Below are positions 42,851 to 54,600 of a stretch of DNA of 64,000 nucleotides, one piece after another. The notes under the pieces were generated by a model. That model saw only the letters and a list, made by a program, of their open reading frames with translations. It did not search any database and had not been told where the DNA came from. Both the position numbers and the translations under genes were made by a program. Source of the stretch: Thermosulfurimonas marina (lineage in GTDB: Bacteria; Desulfobacterota; Thermodesulfobacteria; Thermodesulfobacteriales; Thermodesulfobacteriaceae); NCBI RefSeq assembly GCF_012317585.1, contig NZ_CP042909.1, positions 1,364,001 to 1,428,000 of the forward strand, written 5' to 3'. Numbering within the stretch: position 1 is the stretch's first letter; each line of letters opens with the position of its first letter.

Positions 42851-43750
42851 ATGTCCATCATGGAAGATACCCTTCCCACGGAGGGGCCGGGCCCGAAGAT
42901 CCTTTTGGGGGAGCCGGTCCAGAGAGGCTATAGTTATCTTTACGAAGGCTTTGTCATCTACGAGGAAGGCGGAGAGCAGGCCCTGATGGTCTTTGAGAAT
43001 CCCTTCTGGGGACGGGTCCTTTTCATTAACGGAACCGCGCAGTTCACCTCCCGGGATGAATTTATCTATCACGAGGCCTTGGTGCACATTCCGGCTCAGG
43101 CTCTGCCCGAAGGTCGCCTCCGTCGGGTTCTCATCTGTGGAGGGGGAGACTACGGGGCGGCCCGGGAGGTCCTTAAGTACCCGGAGGTGGAAGAGGTTAT
43201 CATCGCGGACATCGATCCCCGGGTGCCGGAGGTAGTGCGCCGCTATTTTCCCCAGCTCCTTCCCGAAAATCCAGAGGATCCTCGTCTCAAACTCTTTACC
43301 GTAGATGCCTTTAAACTGGTAAAGGAGATGGTGGAAAGAGGAGAAACCTTTGACCTGATCATTATTGATTCCACCGATCCGGATGTCTCGGTCACCGAAC
43401 ATACCCTGGAACTCTCGCATTCCCTTTTCGGAGAAGAATTCCATAGTCTCCTCAAGAGGCTGGCCCCGGAGGGACTCATCGTGCAGCAGGCCGCCACCCC
43501 TTTCACCATGAAGAATATCCTCGGGTCTTCCTATCGGGTCTTCCGAAAGGTCTATGGTCCGGAAACCTACTGTTACCGGGCCAATATTCCCTCCTTCGGG
43601 GGAGACAACGCCTTTGTCCTGCGCTCCCCCCTGGATCCCACCGTGCGTCGGCGTAAGGGCCTTCCCGAGACCCGTTACTACACTCCGGAACTTCAGGCGG
43701 CCTCCTTTGTGCTTCCGCGATTCTGGCTTACGGAGGTCCTGCATGATTAA
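42851..43750 (+). CDS. speE: Polyamine aminopropyltransferase (spermidine synthase)
   Basis: 299 residues from the ATG at 42851 with GGAGGAGG upstream. The N-terminal beta domain carries FWGRVLFINGTAQFTSRDEF. The Rossmann domain has the decarboxy-SAM site LICGGGDYGAAREVL and the catalytic region IIIDSTDPD. It transfers aminopropyl groups to putrescine or related amines. In thermophiles longer and branched polyamines stabilise nucleic acids; acceptor specificity is unknown. A possible promoter (TTGGCA at 42791) lies upstream. It overlaps the next gene by 8 bp. Confidence 0.93.
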   Translation: MSIMEDTLPTEGPGPKILLGEPVQRGYSYLYEGFVIYEEGGEQALMVFENPFWGRVLFINGTAQFTSRDEFIYHEALVHIPAQALPEGRLRRVLICGGGDYGAAREVLKYPEVEEVIIADIDPRVPEVVRRYFPQLLPENPEDPRLKLFTVDAFKLVKEMVERGETFDLIIIDSTDPDVSVTEHTLELSHSLFGEEFHSLLKRLAPEGLIVQQAATPFTMKNILGSSYRVFRKVYGPETYCYRANIPSFGGDNAFVLRSPLDPTVRRRKGLPETRYYTPELQAASFVLPRFWLTEVLHD

Positions 43751-44453
43751 GGTCCTGGGGATCCTGGGTTCTCCGCATCCTTTCGGGGGCTCAGGAAGTC
43801 TTCTGCGGTGTGCCCTTTATGCCGCGGAGGAACTGGGGTGCCGGGTGGAACTGGTGGAGGTCTATGGAAAAAGGATCGAGCCCTGTGCGGGGTGTGTGCA
43901 GGACGAAGAACCCACCTGTCGCTATCCCTGTATCTTCGAAGATGAGGGCCGCAAGATCCTCGAGCAACTCCGGGAAGCCGAGGTCTATATCTTTGCCACC
44001 CCGGTTTACTGGTATGCCCCTTCGGGGCCTCTCAAGATCCTCATCGATCGCATGACCGCCCTGGAAAACATGGTGGCCTTCGGGGAGCCCAGCTATGTGG
44101 AAGGTAAGTCTGTGGGGGTGATTACCGTGGGGGCGGATGCCGGGGCCACCCTGGCCGGGGCCTACCTTCTTACGGTGCTCAACGCCATGGGGGCCATGGT
44201 CCCTCCTTGGGCTCACGCCTATTCCCATCGGGGCCAGGAGGCCCTCTTTGATGATCGGGCGGTGATGGACGCCATCAATGTAGGGCGCCTGGCCGCCGGT
44301 CTGGCCCTGCGGGTAAGGGGTGAGGAAGGACCGCTGGCTTATCTAGAAGACCGCAATCTTTTGCGGCGTATCCGGGAAAGGGTCTGGCGAGAAAAAAGGA
44401 CCTGGGAGGAGGAAAATGAGCGGGGAGAAAGGGCGCGCCCATCCCGTTCTTGA
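43743..44453 (+). CDS. NADPH-dependent FMN reductase family flavoprotein
   Basis: 236 residues. The flavodoxin-like fold starts VLGILGSPHPFGGSGSLLR (FMN phosphate loop). A cysteine pair region PCAGCVQDEEPTCRYPC resembles the CxxCx..C insert of iron-sulfur flavoproteins (Isf), so it may bind an extra Fe-S cluster. PVYWYAPSGPLKILIDR is the second flavin site. Such proteins reduce quinones, metals or oxygen species in anaerobes. It overlaps speE by 8 bp and the nitroreductase gene by 38 bp, forming one transcript. Confidence 0.85.
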   Translation: MIKVLGILGSPHPFGGSGSLLRCALYAAEELGCRVELVEVYGKRIEPCAGCVQDEEPTCRYPCIFEDEGRKILEQLREAEVYIFATPVYWYAPSGPLKILIDRMTALENMVAFGEPSYVEGKSVGVITVGADAGATLAGAYLLTVLNAMGAMVPPWAHAYSHRGQEALFDDRAVMDAINVGRLAAGLALRVRGEEGPLAYLEDRNLLRRIRERVWREKRTWEEENERGERARPSRS

Positions 44454-44946
44454 GGCCATTTATAGCCGAAGAAGTGTGCGGGAATACACCCAAGAAGTCC
44501 CGCCGCGGGAGTTGATCCTTGAGGTTCTGCGGGCCGGGATCTGGGCCCCCTCGGGACTCAACAACCAGCCCTGGCGTTTTGTGATCGTCTGGAACGCCGA
44601 AGTCCGGGAAAAACTGGCCGAACTTACCCGTTACGGAGAGATCATTCGCCGGGCTCCGGTGGTCATTGCGGTCTTTCTGGATCAGGCGGTAATGTACCAC
44701 CAGATCAAGGATCACCAGTCTGCCGGGGCCTGTCTGCAAAACATGTTGCTGGCGGCCCATGCCCTGGGATTAGGTGGGGTGTGGCTGGGGGAGATCCTCA
44801 AGAATGCCGACCGGGTGCGGGAGGTCTTGGGGCTTCCTGAGGGATTGGAACTGGCGGCGGTGGTGGCCCTGGGTTATCCTAACGACCGGCGCAAGCGGGC
44901 CGGGCGTAAGCCTCTGGAAACCTTCATCCTCAAGGAGATCCCTTGA
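44416..44946 (+). CDS. Nitroreductase family protein
   Basis: 176 residues, short for the family but with its main marks: AIYSRRSVREY near the N-terminus (FMN phosphate), APSGLNNQPWRFVIV, and the late LGLGGVWLGEI and LGYP motifs. It would be a homodimeric FMN oxidoreductase using NAD(P)H; the natural substrate is unknown. GGAGGAGG precedes the ATG inside the previous gene. Its stop overlaps the DUF4390 gene by 4 bp. Confidence 0.9.
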   Translation: MSGEKGRAHPVLEAIYSRRSVREYTQEVPPRELILEVLRAGIWAPSGLNNQPWRFVIVWNAEVREKLAELTRYGEIIRRAPVVIAVFLDQAVMYHQIKDHQSAGACLQNMLLAAHALGLGGVWLGEILKNADRVREVLGLPEGLELAAVVALGYPNDRRKRAGRKPLETFILKEIP

Positions 44947-45491
44947 GGCCTCTGGCCCTGTTTCTACTTTTGGTCTTGATGGCCTCTCCCGCGGAAGCCC
45001 TTCGCCTCCGGGACTTCAGCGTGGCCCCTTACCAGGACTACCTCCTCCTTTACGCCTATGTGGAGGATCTCCCGGAGGCCGATCTCAAAGAGGCCATGAG
45101 ACACGGTCTGGGGCTGAGCTTTACCTATGAGGTGGAGATCAAGCGCCTGCGGCGCTTTCTGCGGGACGAAACCCTCCTGGCGCAAGAGATTGTACGCACG
45201 GTCTATTACGATCCGGTTAAAAACCTCTATTTCGTGCATACCGTGGGGGCCTCTGCGGCCCCCTATCGGGCCCCTTCCTTTCGACAGGCCTTGGCCCTAG
45301 CCTCTTCCCTCGAGGGGGTACCCCTTCTTCCCCTCAACCGTTTTGAGGCCGGAAGGCGCTACCGGGTGAGCCTCCGGGTGCGCATTCGCAAGTTCACCCG
45401 CGTAAGCTTCCCCCAACGACTCCTGCGGGTCCTCCTTTTTAGGGGAGAGACCCTGGAATCCCCCTGGCAATCTTTGGTGTTTACCCCATGA
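44943..45491 (+). CDS. DUF4390 exported protein
   Basis: 182 residues from TTG (AAGGAGA upstream). A signal peptide (LALFLLLVLMASPAEA) is followed by a beta-rich domain with YLLLYAYVEDLPEADLKEAM and LSFTYEVEIKR, matching DUF4390 proteins that regularly precede NtrY-like kinases. The placement suggests a periplasmic partner or sensor accessory for the histidine kinase, whose start it overlaps by 4 bp. Function is unproven. Confidence 0.8.
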   Translation: MRPLALFLLLVLMASPAEALRLRDFSVAPYQDYLLLYAYVEDLPEADLKEAMRHGLGLSFTYEVEIKRLRRFLRDETLLAQEIVRTVYYDPVKNLYFVHTVGASAAPYRAPSFRQALALASSLEGVPLLPLNRFEAGRRYRVSLRVRIRKFTRVSFPQRLLRVLLFRGETLESPWQSLVFTP

Positions 45492-47648
45492 ATCCCCTGG
45501 CCGAGGAGCGTCGGCGTCGAAAACGGGAGTTAGTTTTCCTCTTTTTGGGGTTTCTCCTCTTTTTGGGGCTGGTCCTGGTGGAATTCCAGGTCTTTCAGCT
45601 CTTCCCCCCGCCCTTTACCGGACAAAATCTCCTCATCTTCATCCTCATCCAGGTCAATCTCATTTTACTGCTCCTCGTGCTCTATCTCATGTTGCGTAAC
45701 CTCCTTAAGACCGTGCTGGAGGCCCGGGCCGGGCGGCTTTCCCGAAGTCTGCGCCTCAAACTTACTCTTTCCTTCCTTATCCTTAGTTTTATCCCGGCCC
45801 TGGTCCTTTTTACCGTCTCCCACCGCTTTATTGAGACCAGCCTGGAGTACTGGTTCGGGAGCAATTTGGATCAACAACTGGAAAAGGCCCTCTTTGAGGC
45901 CCGGGCCTATTATCAGGATCGAGAAAGGGAGGTCCTTCTTAAGCTCCAGAAGTTTTCCGAGATCTTAGCCGAGACCTCCCGGCTTTCGGGAAGATTCTTC
46001 CGAACCCACCGCAAAGGTCTCGAGCTGGACACCTTGGAGGTCTATGATCTTAAGGGCCGGCTCATCGGGCGCTCCTATTCCCGTGAGGTGCGGGCCAATA
46101 TCCTGGGGATTCCCCCCTCCCTTCTCCAGCAACTCCTGGCCGAAAAGTCCCCGGTCTCGGAGACCAGTGCGGTCCGCGGGGCGGTTCTTCTGCGGGTCTT
46201 TCTCCCGGCCAGCCTCAGAGGGGGCCGTCCGGTGATCCTGGCCGGAGGGGTCCTTTTGGATCCCGGCCTGGAAAAACTCCTCAAGGACATCAGCTCCGGT
46301 GTGGGTCTTTATCAGCAACTCAAATTCCTGCGGGCCCCGCTCAAGACCTCCCTTTTGCTCCTTCTCCTTTTGGTGACCCTTCTTACCATTTTCGTGGGGG
46401 TCTGGTTCGGAATGCGTTTTGCCCGCAGGCTCACCGAGCCCCTTCAGGAGTTGACCCTGGCGGCGGAGCGTCTGGCGGCCCGGGACTTCGAGGTCCATCT
46501 CCCCGAGGAGGCGCCGGACGAGGTAGGGGTCCTGGTGCGGGCCTTCCGGCGCATGGCCGAGGAACTTAAGGCCTATCGGGAAAAGATTGAAGAAAGCGCC
46601 CGGGCCCTTTCCGAGGCCAACGCGGAGCTAGAGCGGCGTACGGCCTATCTGGAGACCATTCTGGCCCATATTACCGCCGGGGTGCTGGCCGTGGACAGAC
46701 AGGAAAGACTCACCCTGGCCAACCAGCGGGCCTGCGAACTCCTGGAGCTTCCTCCGCAAGCCGTAGGGCGGCCTCTTTCGGAGGTCCTGCCCCCGGAGAT
46801 CTATCAGGCCCTAAAAGATCTACGGGAGAGGCTCCCCCGAGGCGAGCCCTTAAGTCAACCCCTGCGCCTTTTTCGGGGAGAAAAGACCCTGGTCCTGGGG
46901 GTTACGGCCAGCCGCCTTCCGGAAGAGGCCTTCCCGGGCTATCTTTTCATCCTGGAAGACCTCACGGAGAAGGAACGCATGGAGAGACTGGCGGCCTGGC
47001 GCGAGGTAGCCCGGCGCATCGCCCACGAGGTCAAGAATCCCCTCACCCCCATCCAACTGTCGGCCCAGCGCCTGCGCCGTCGCCTGGAAGAAAAGCTCCC
47101 TCCGGAGGAGCGGAAGATCCTGGCCCGGTGTACCGGTACCATTGAGACCCAGGTGGAGGAACTTAAGCACCTGGTAAACGAGTTTTCGGCCTTTGCGCGG
47201 CTTCCGGGACTTAAACTGGAAAGACACGATCTTTCCCAGGTCCTCCAGGAAGTGGTGGACCTCTATCATGAGGCCCATCGGGAGGTCCGTTTCCGGGCGG
47301 AGATCGGGGCCCTGGAACCCTTCTTCTTTGACCGCGAGCAGGTAAAGCGTATCTTTCTCAATCTTTTTGATAATGCCCTGGCGGCCATGAAGGGGCGGGG
47401 AGAGATTGCGGTTTCGGTCCAGGCCCAAGGGGACTGGGTAGAGATTGTGGTGGAAGATGACGGCCCGGGGATCCCTCCGGAGATCCGGGAGCGACTTTTT
47501 GAACCCTACGCCTCCGGAAAGGGGAGCACGGGGCTGGGGCTGGCCATCGTAAATTCCATTGTGGAGGGGCACGGAGGAGAGATCCGGGCCGAGGACCGCA
47601 AGCCCCGAGGGGCCCGATTCGTGATTCGCTTGCCCTATCGGCGGAGCC

Positions 47649-47656
<8 letters not shown>
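45488..47656 (+). CDS. NtrY-like sensor histidine kinase
   Basis: 722 residues. Three N-terminal membrane helices (about 15-35, 48-70, 97-115), an extracytoplasmic sensor region and a fourth helix (about 285-310) lead into HAMP. A PAS domain (about 385-490), HisKA with the phosphorylated histidine in ARRIAHEVKNPLTPIQLSAQ, and HATPase_c with NLFDNALAAM, DDGPGIP and GSTGLGLAI follow. The layout matches NtrY. It should phosphorylate the regulator encoded next, with which it overlaps by 8 bp. Confidence 0.92.
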
Positions 47657-49010
<1,354 letters not shown>

Positions 49011-49011
49011 A

Positions 49012-50532
49012 ATGAGCCGATTTGCGGAGATCTTACAAAAGAAAGACTTTGTGATCACCTTTGAACTGGTGCCCGGCCGGAGCACCCGCACCCGGCACTT
49101 TCGGGATATCATGCGGTTTGCCGAGGAGGTGGCGGGAGAGGGACTCTTTGACGCGCTTTCCATTACGGACAATGCCGGGGGACACCCGGCCCTGGCTCCG
49201 GAGGCCTTGGGTCGGGAACTCAAACGCTTGGGGCACGAGCCCATCATCCACTTTTCCTGCAAGGACAAAAACCGCAACGTTATTGAAAGCGATCTCCTGG
49301 CCCTGGACCGGGAGGGGTTGCGGACCCTCCTGGTGATCACCGGAGATTACCCGCGCTACGGGTATCGGGGCCGGGCCAAGCCGGTCTTCGATCTGGATTC
49401 CGTGCAGCTTCTCCGTCTGATTTCGGAGATGCGCAGGGGTTATCGGCTACCCCCTGAGGTCCCCGGAGGAGGGGTGACCCTGCCGCCGGTCCCCCTTTTT
49501 CCGGGCTGTGTGGTCAATCCCTTTAAATGGACCGAGGCCGAGACCCTCCTTCAGTACTGGAAACTCCTCAAAAAGATCCGGGCCGGGGCGGCCTTTGCCA
49601 TCACTCAGGTGGGCTTTTCGGCCCGCAAATACCAGGAACTCCTCTTTTTTCTTAAGGAGGAGGGACAGGCCGATTTTCCGGTGCTTGCGGGAATCCTGGT
49701 CATGGACCGACGGCTGGCCCGCATCCTCTATCGGGGGGCGGTGCCCGGGATCACCGTTCCGGAGGGGCTTTACCGCCGACTTCAAGGGCTTTCCGAAGAA
49801 GAGGCCCGGGCCGAGGCCTTGGAGCGCGCGGCCCGGCTCATGGCCGTCTGTCGGGGCCTGGGTTACCGGGGGGTCCACCTCTGTGGGGCCCCGCTCGAGC
49901 TGGAGGCCGCCCGCCGGCTCCTTTCCCTCTACGAGGAATACCGTCCCCGATGGCGGGAGTTTCTTTCAGAATTTGCCGGGGCCCCGGAGAAGGCCTTTTT
50001 TCTCTATCCAAGGGATCCCGAAAGCGGTCTCAACCTTCCGGAAAGACGCCCCCTTTCGCCGGCCCGCAGGCGCTCTCCGGTCTATCTCCTTTCCCGGGCC
50101 GCCCACGGCCTCTTTTTTGCCCGCAAGGGGCCTCTGGTTCGTCCCCTCCGGGCCTTGGCCCACCGGATCTCGGGAAGTCGGGGGGAGCACCTATTTACCC
50201 GTCTGGAGTATTGGATCAAAAAGGTCCTTTTCGAATGCCAGGAGTGCGGCGACTGTACCCTCCCCCGTCTGGCCTTTCTCTGCCCTCAGAGCCAATGTGC
50301 CAAATATCTCCTTAACGGCCCCTGCGGGGGCAGCCGCGACCGCTGGTGCGAGGTCTATCCCGGTCTTCGGCGGTGTGTCTATGTACGGGCCTATGAAAGG
50401 CTTTCTCCTGAAGAGCGCCGTAAGGTCTTCTTGGAAGAGGAACTCCCTCCGCGCAACTGGAGCCTCTTTCGTACTTCCTCCTGGCTCAACTTCTACCTAG
50501 GGCGTTCGGCTATTTCCCTATCGGAAGAGTAA
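49012..50532 (+). CDS. MetF-type methylenetetrahydrofolate reductase fused to a MetV-like zinc/Fe-S domain
   Basis: 506 residues. Residues 1-290 form the MTHFR barrel (FVITFELVPGRSTRTRHF, LLVITGDYPR, PFKWTEAETLLQYWKLLKKI, AFAITQVGFSARKY). The C-terminal part (about 390-480) has FECQECGDCTLPRLAFLCP and QCAKYLLNGPCGG, the cysteine pattern of the MTHFR_C/MetV domain, which is a separate subunit in acetogens. The enzyme would reduce methylene-THF to methyl-THF for methionine synthesis or the Wood-Ljungdahl methyl branch. No good ribosome site is seen; it begins 1 bp after the regulator stop. Confidence 0.87.
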   Translation: MSRFAEILQKKDFVITFELVPGRSTRTRHFRDIMRFAEEVAGEGLFDALSITDNAGGHPALAPEALGRELKRLGHEPIIHFSCKDKNRNVIESDLLALDREGLRTLLVITGDYPRYGYRGRAKPVFDLDSVQLLRLISEMRRGYRLPPEVPGGGVTLPPVPLFPGCVVNPFKWTEAETLLQYWKLLKKIRAGAAFAITQVGFSARKYQELLFFLKEEGQADFPVLAGILVMDRRLARILYRGAVPGITVPEGLYRRLQGLSEEEARAEALERAARLMAVCRGLGYRGVHLCGAPLELEAARRLLSLYEEYRPRWREFLSEFAGAPEKAFFLYPRDPESGLNLPERRPLSPARRRSPVYLLSRAAHGLFFARKGPLVRPLRALAHRISGSRGEHLFTRLEYWIKKVLFECQECGDCTLPRLAFLCPQSQCAKYLLNGPCGGSRDRWCEVYPGLRRCVYVRAYERLSPEERRKVFLEEELPPRNWSLFRTSSWLNFYLGRSAISLSEE

Positions 50533-51622
50533 GGAGCGGGGCCGGGCCGCCCTCTCGGGAGGCCTCCAGAGCGAAGAGCTGTCCCAAAAGGATAAAGGTG
50601 CTCTTGGTAGAAAAGTCGCGGTCGGAGATATAGAACCAGAATCCCCGATGACGTACGGCAATAAGGGCCCCCTCAGGAAGGGACCTCGAGGTCTTTATCC
50701 GGAAGATATCACCGAGGACCTCCGCCCAGGAAAAGGGCGAGCCGTCGGGATTACGAGTTAAGGGTAGTTTTCCCGAGGAAAGATCTTCTTCGGGAACCTC
50801 TATCCCGTTTGAGAGATAGAAAAGGACCCCGATAAGGGAGCGGGTCTCCAGCCGTATTCCTGAAGATCCCAGGGCGGTCCCCGGTCCCAGGAGATAATAC
50901 CTCTCTGCAGGTGGAAGGCCTAAGAGATTTCTAACAGTTTGAAGGGTAGGAAGTTTTCGGGCTTCAGGGGCCACCTTCAACACCGGAAGTAATCTGCCTT
51001 TTTCCTGCGCAAAAGAAAACTGGATCTTTCCCGCTTCGCGTAATTTTTCCAGTAAGGAGACCGCTTGCAAGAACTTTCTAAACCGGGGAGCCTCTGTGGG
51101 AGTAGGGCCGGAGGCGGTGGGGGCATTTTCCAGGTGGTTCAAACGCTGGACGCAGAGCCGGAGCACCCGATCGGCCCGCCAGCCGGAGTTAAGGAGGAGG
51201 ACTACGTGTTCTACCGGAATGGGTGAAAGGAGCCTCCGGGCGAATTCCTTGCCCTGGAGAGGGGCAAAGGTGAAGGTGGGCCGTAGCGCGTAAGAAAAAC
51301 CCAGCCCTAGATGGTAAGTGTCGGGATAGGCCTCCTCAATATCCGTACCTACAGAGGCCTCCCCAGAAAAGCCGTACTGGGTGGAGATACTGGTTACCTG
51401 AAGGAAGACCGGAGGTTCCCCATAGCGCAGGCGCACCAGGTTAAGGAGCAACTGTTCGGAGAGGGCCTCTGAAAGGGCTCGATTAAAGGAAAGGGAAGAT
51501 TCCTTTAGGGTTCGGGCCTTGAGCCCACAGCCGCAGAGCAAAAGGAGGCCCAGGAGAAAAAGGCCCTTAGGCAAACCGGCGGGCCAGGTCTTCCAGTTCC
51601 CGACAGACCCTTTCCCAGTCAT
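50510..51622 (-). CDS. Lipoprotein of unknown function
   Basis: About 370 residues. A hydrophobic segment and lipobox (LLLLCGCG) predict lipid anchoring. The rest has no domain I recognise; it is leucine-rich with a central helical stretch and some beta at the end. Start is uncertain. The ATG at 51622 has GAGGAGG 6-7 nt upstream but lies inside the reverse gyrase gene. A TTG at 51574 gives a shorter signal peptide without a ribosome site. It follows reverse gyrase, and its 3' end overlaps the MetF gene convergently by 23 bp. Confidence 0.65.
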   Translation of the reverse strand: MTGKGSVGNWKTWPAGLPKGLFLLGLLLLCGCGLKARTLKESSLSFNRALSEALSEQLLLNLVRLRYGEPPVFLQVTSISTQYGFSGEASVGTDIEEAYPDTYHLGLGFSYALRPTFTFAPLQGKEFARRLLSPIPVEHVVLLLNSGWRADRVLRLCVQRLNHLENAPTASGPTPTEAPRFRKFLQAVSLLEKLREAGKIQFSFAQEKGRLLPVLKVAPEARKLPTLQTVRNLLGLPPAERYYLLGPGTALGSSGIRLETRSLIGVLFYLSNGIEVPEEDLSSGKLPLTRNPDGSPFSWAEVLGDIFRIKTSRSLPEGALIAVRHRGFWFYISDRDFSTKSTFILLGQLFALEASREGGPAPLLTLPIGK

Positions 51623-54600
51623 CCTGTCCCTCCTCGATGCGATCCATGAGGGCCTCGAGTTCCCGGGTGAATTCCTCGGAGACATAATGGGGAAAATTCT
51701 GGGAAAGCACGCTATAGACCTCTCGGCCCAGGTGAGTGGGGATGAGCCGTCCTCCGGCCACGGCCTTTACGTAGCCCCGGGAAAGGAGCGTAGAGACGAT
51801 CTCGGCATAGGTGGAGGGCCTTCCCAGACCCCGGCGTTTCATTTCCTGGATCAGGGTGCCTTCGGTAAAGAGAGGTTTTTCCGGAACGGAAAGAAGGCGC
51901 GGGGCTTCTGGCCGGGCCTCTTCAGGCCTAAAAAGCACCGGTCTTTCCCAGAAATTTTCGTGTCCGGAGACCAGGAGGGCCACCGGAGCCCGGTCTTCCC
52001 ACTCCAGGTCCTCGAGGCGGAAACGGAGGACCGCTACTTTCAGGCGGGGATTGCGACACTGGCTGGCCATGAAACGCCGAAAAATGAGATCGTAAAGGCG
52101 CAAGATCTCCCTTTCTTCTTCGAGATGGAGGAGCCCCAGGGCCAGGCGGGAGCGGACCTCCCGGAGGTCCCAGGGGCGGGTGGGTCTTATGGCCTCGTGG
52201 GCCCCGCCTTCACCCCAGCCCCGGGGTTGAAAGAATTCCTCCCCTAGGGTGGCTTCGATATAAGGGCGGGCCACCTGAAAGCGCCCTACCTCCGAGACCC
52301 GGGTGGAATCCGTGCGGTGATAGGTAATGAGCCCGTTTTCAAAGAGTTGCTGGAGGAGTTGCATGGTGTGCCGACTGGAAAGCCCCAGGCGATGATGGGC
52401 CTCCTCCAGCACGGCATCGGTGGTGAAGGGGGGCGGAGCCGGCCATTCTTCCTCCTCTTCACGGACGATCTGGAAAGAAAGGCGCCCTTCCTCTAGGGCC
52501 TTAAGAAGATTTTTGGCTCGGCGTCGATTTTCCACTTCCACCCCGAAGGTTCTTCCCCCGAGGCGGAAACTTAAGCGGTAGCGCTTGCGGGCCGCCTCCC
52601 GGGCCCTTTCGATAACCCAGCCCAGCACCGGGGTCTGCACCCGCCCCGCGGAAAGCCCCCGGCGATTAAAGACCGACCAGAGAAAGCGGGAGAGGGCAAA
52701 GCCCACCCAGCGGTCCGCCACTCTTCGGGCCAGCTGGGCCCGCACCCGCGCCAGATCAAAATCCCGGGGTTGGGCTAAGGCCTCCCGAAGGGCCCGGAAG
52801 GTGACCTCGTGAAATTCTAGGCGCTGGATTCTTTTCTGAAAGGGGCGCAGACTCAGGAGGAGATCGTAGGCGATCTTTTCCCCCTCGGCGTCCGGGTCCG
52901 AGCCCACCAGGACCTCGTCCGCGGTAAAGGCCAGACGGGCCAGGGCCGCCAGGATCTCCCCCTTGTCATAGACTCGCCCTTCGGGGCAGCGCTCTTGGAC
53001 CTCTTCCGGGTCCACCAATTCTTCTCCGGTGGTCTCACAGCGCTTGATGGTGTCAAAAAGGGGCACGTAGTGGTCGTTGAGGGGGAGGACCCCAAAGATT
53101 CCCCGACGACGCGAGAGGTTGAAGACGTGTCCCAGAGAGGCGGTGACCATAAGAAGGCGATCTTCGGCCGGGATCTCATAGACGGTCACCCGGCCCAAAC
53201 GGCGCTGACTGGGCCGCCCCCAGAAAGAGGCGATGGTGCGGGCCTTGTGCGGACTTTCCACCACCAGAAGCGTGGTGCGGTAGCGGGGGAGTTTGCCTTG
53301 GGAAAGCCCCCGACGGGTCTCGGTAATCTCCCGGAGGATCCCTTCCAGGTCCACCTCTGAGACTTCCCGGAAGGGAGGGCTCTCTCCCAAATAGAAGGCC
53401 AGCCGTCTCCGAAGGCTGGCGAAGGCCCGGGGATGATCCACCAGGACCAGGGAAAGACCCGGAAGGACCCCTCGTACCGAAAGGCGCGAGACCCTCCCGG
53501 AGGCCTGAAGATAGGTTGCGGCATCTCCCACCACTACGAAAAGCTCCCCCTCCCGCTCCTCTAGGAAGACCTCCTCCGAGGTGGCCAGTTTTTGCCGAAA
53601 GGAGGACTCGGAGAGTTTGGCCTCCAAAAAGGCCCGTATCTCTTCCAGGCGCGCGGCTACCCGGGGATAGCGGGAAAGATCCTCCGGACGCAAGGAGAGA
53701 TAGCGCCGCAGCCAGCGCAGATGGGCCAAGGCCCGGAGTTCTTCTTCCCCTTCAAAGAGAGGCAGAAGGGCCGCAAGGAGGCTGTGGAGCCTAGAGGGAG
53801 AGGCCTCCAGTTTCAGGGGAAAGAGGTGCCGGGGGACCCCTACAAAGACGGCGTAGCGTAGGACCTCCGGAAGATCGAGCCCCCGGACCAGGGGGTTAGC
53901 CAGGTGGGCCAGGCCCACGGCCACCTCGTAGCGTCCTTCCCTCAACCCCTCCATGAGTTCCTGGGGGCTAGTCTCAAGGTAGGATACGGCCGTGAGGCCC
54001 CGCTTCCGTAAGCATTCGGTCACCTCCTCCACCCGATCCCTTCCAAACTCTTCGGAAAGAAAGACCAGCCCTCCGGGGCCTAGCCGGGGGAGGATCTCAA
54101 GAAGCCTTTCGAGAAGGGCCTCTTGGGGAACACTCTCGTAAAGATCATAGATATTTCTAAGGGTAGAGACTGCCCGCTGGATCTCAAAGCCCAGGAGATG
54201 TTGAAAAAGGAGCACCCGGCTGGTGCGGGGCTTAAGGGTGGCCGAAGAAATAAGAAGCTGTCCCCGCCCCGACTTCTCCCGGATCTTCCGCAGTCTTTCG
54301 TAATCTTCCTCAGTCTTGCGGCTTTTCAGGGCCAGAGCAATCTCTTTTTCCGAAAATCCGAGGAGACGGAAAAGCCCTTCCACCTGGCGGGAGCGCTTAA
54401 GGAAGGCGTCTACATCATCTACGAAGACCAGGCGGAAGGCAAGGGGGATCAACTCTTCCAGGTGTTGGTACATGAAAGCCGCGGTGGCCACCAGGAGGTC
54501 GAACTGGCCAGAGGAAAAATCCTCTCGGTCCTTTTTGCGGCCGCGCCAGGTCAGGATCCTCCGGGAAAGGCCCAGGCCCTCGGCAAAGGTGGCCAGCCTT

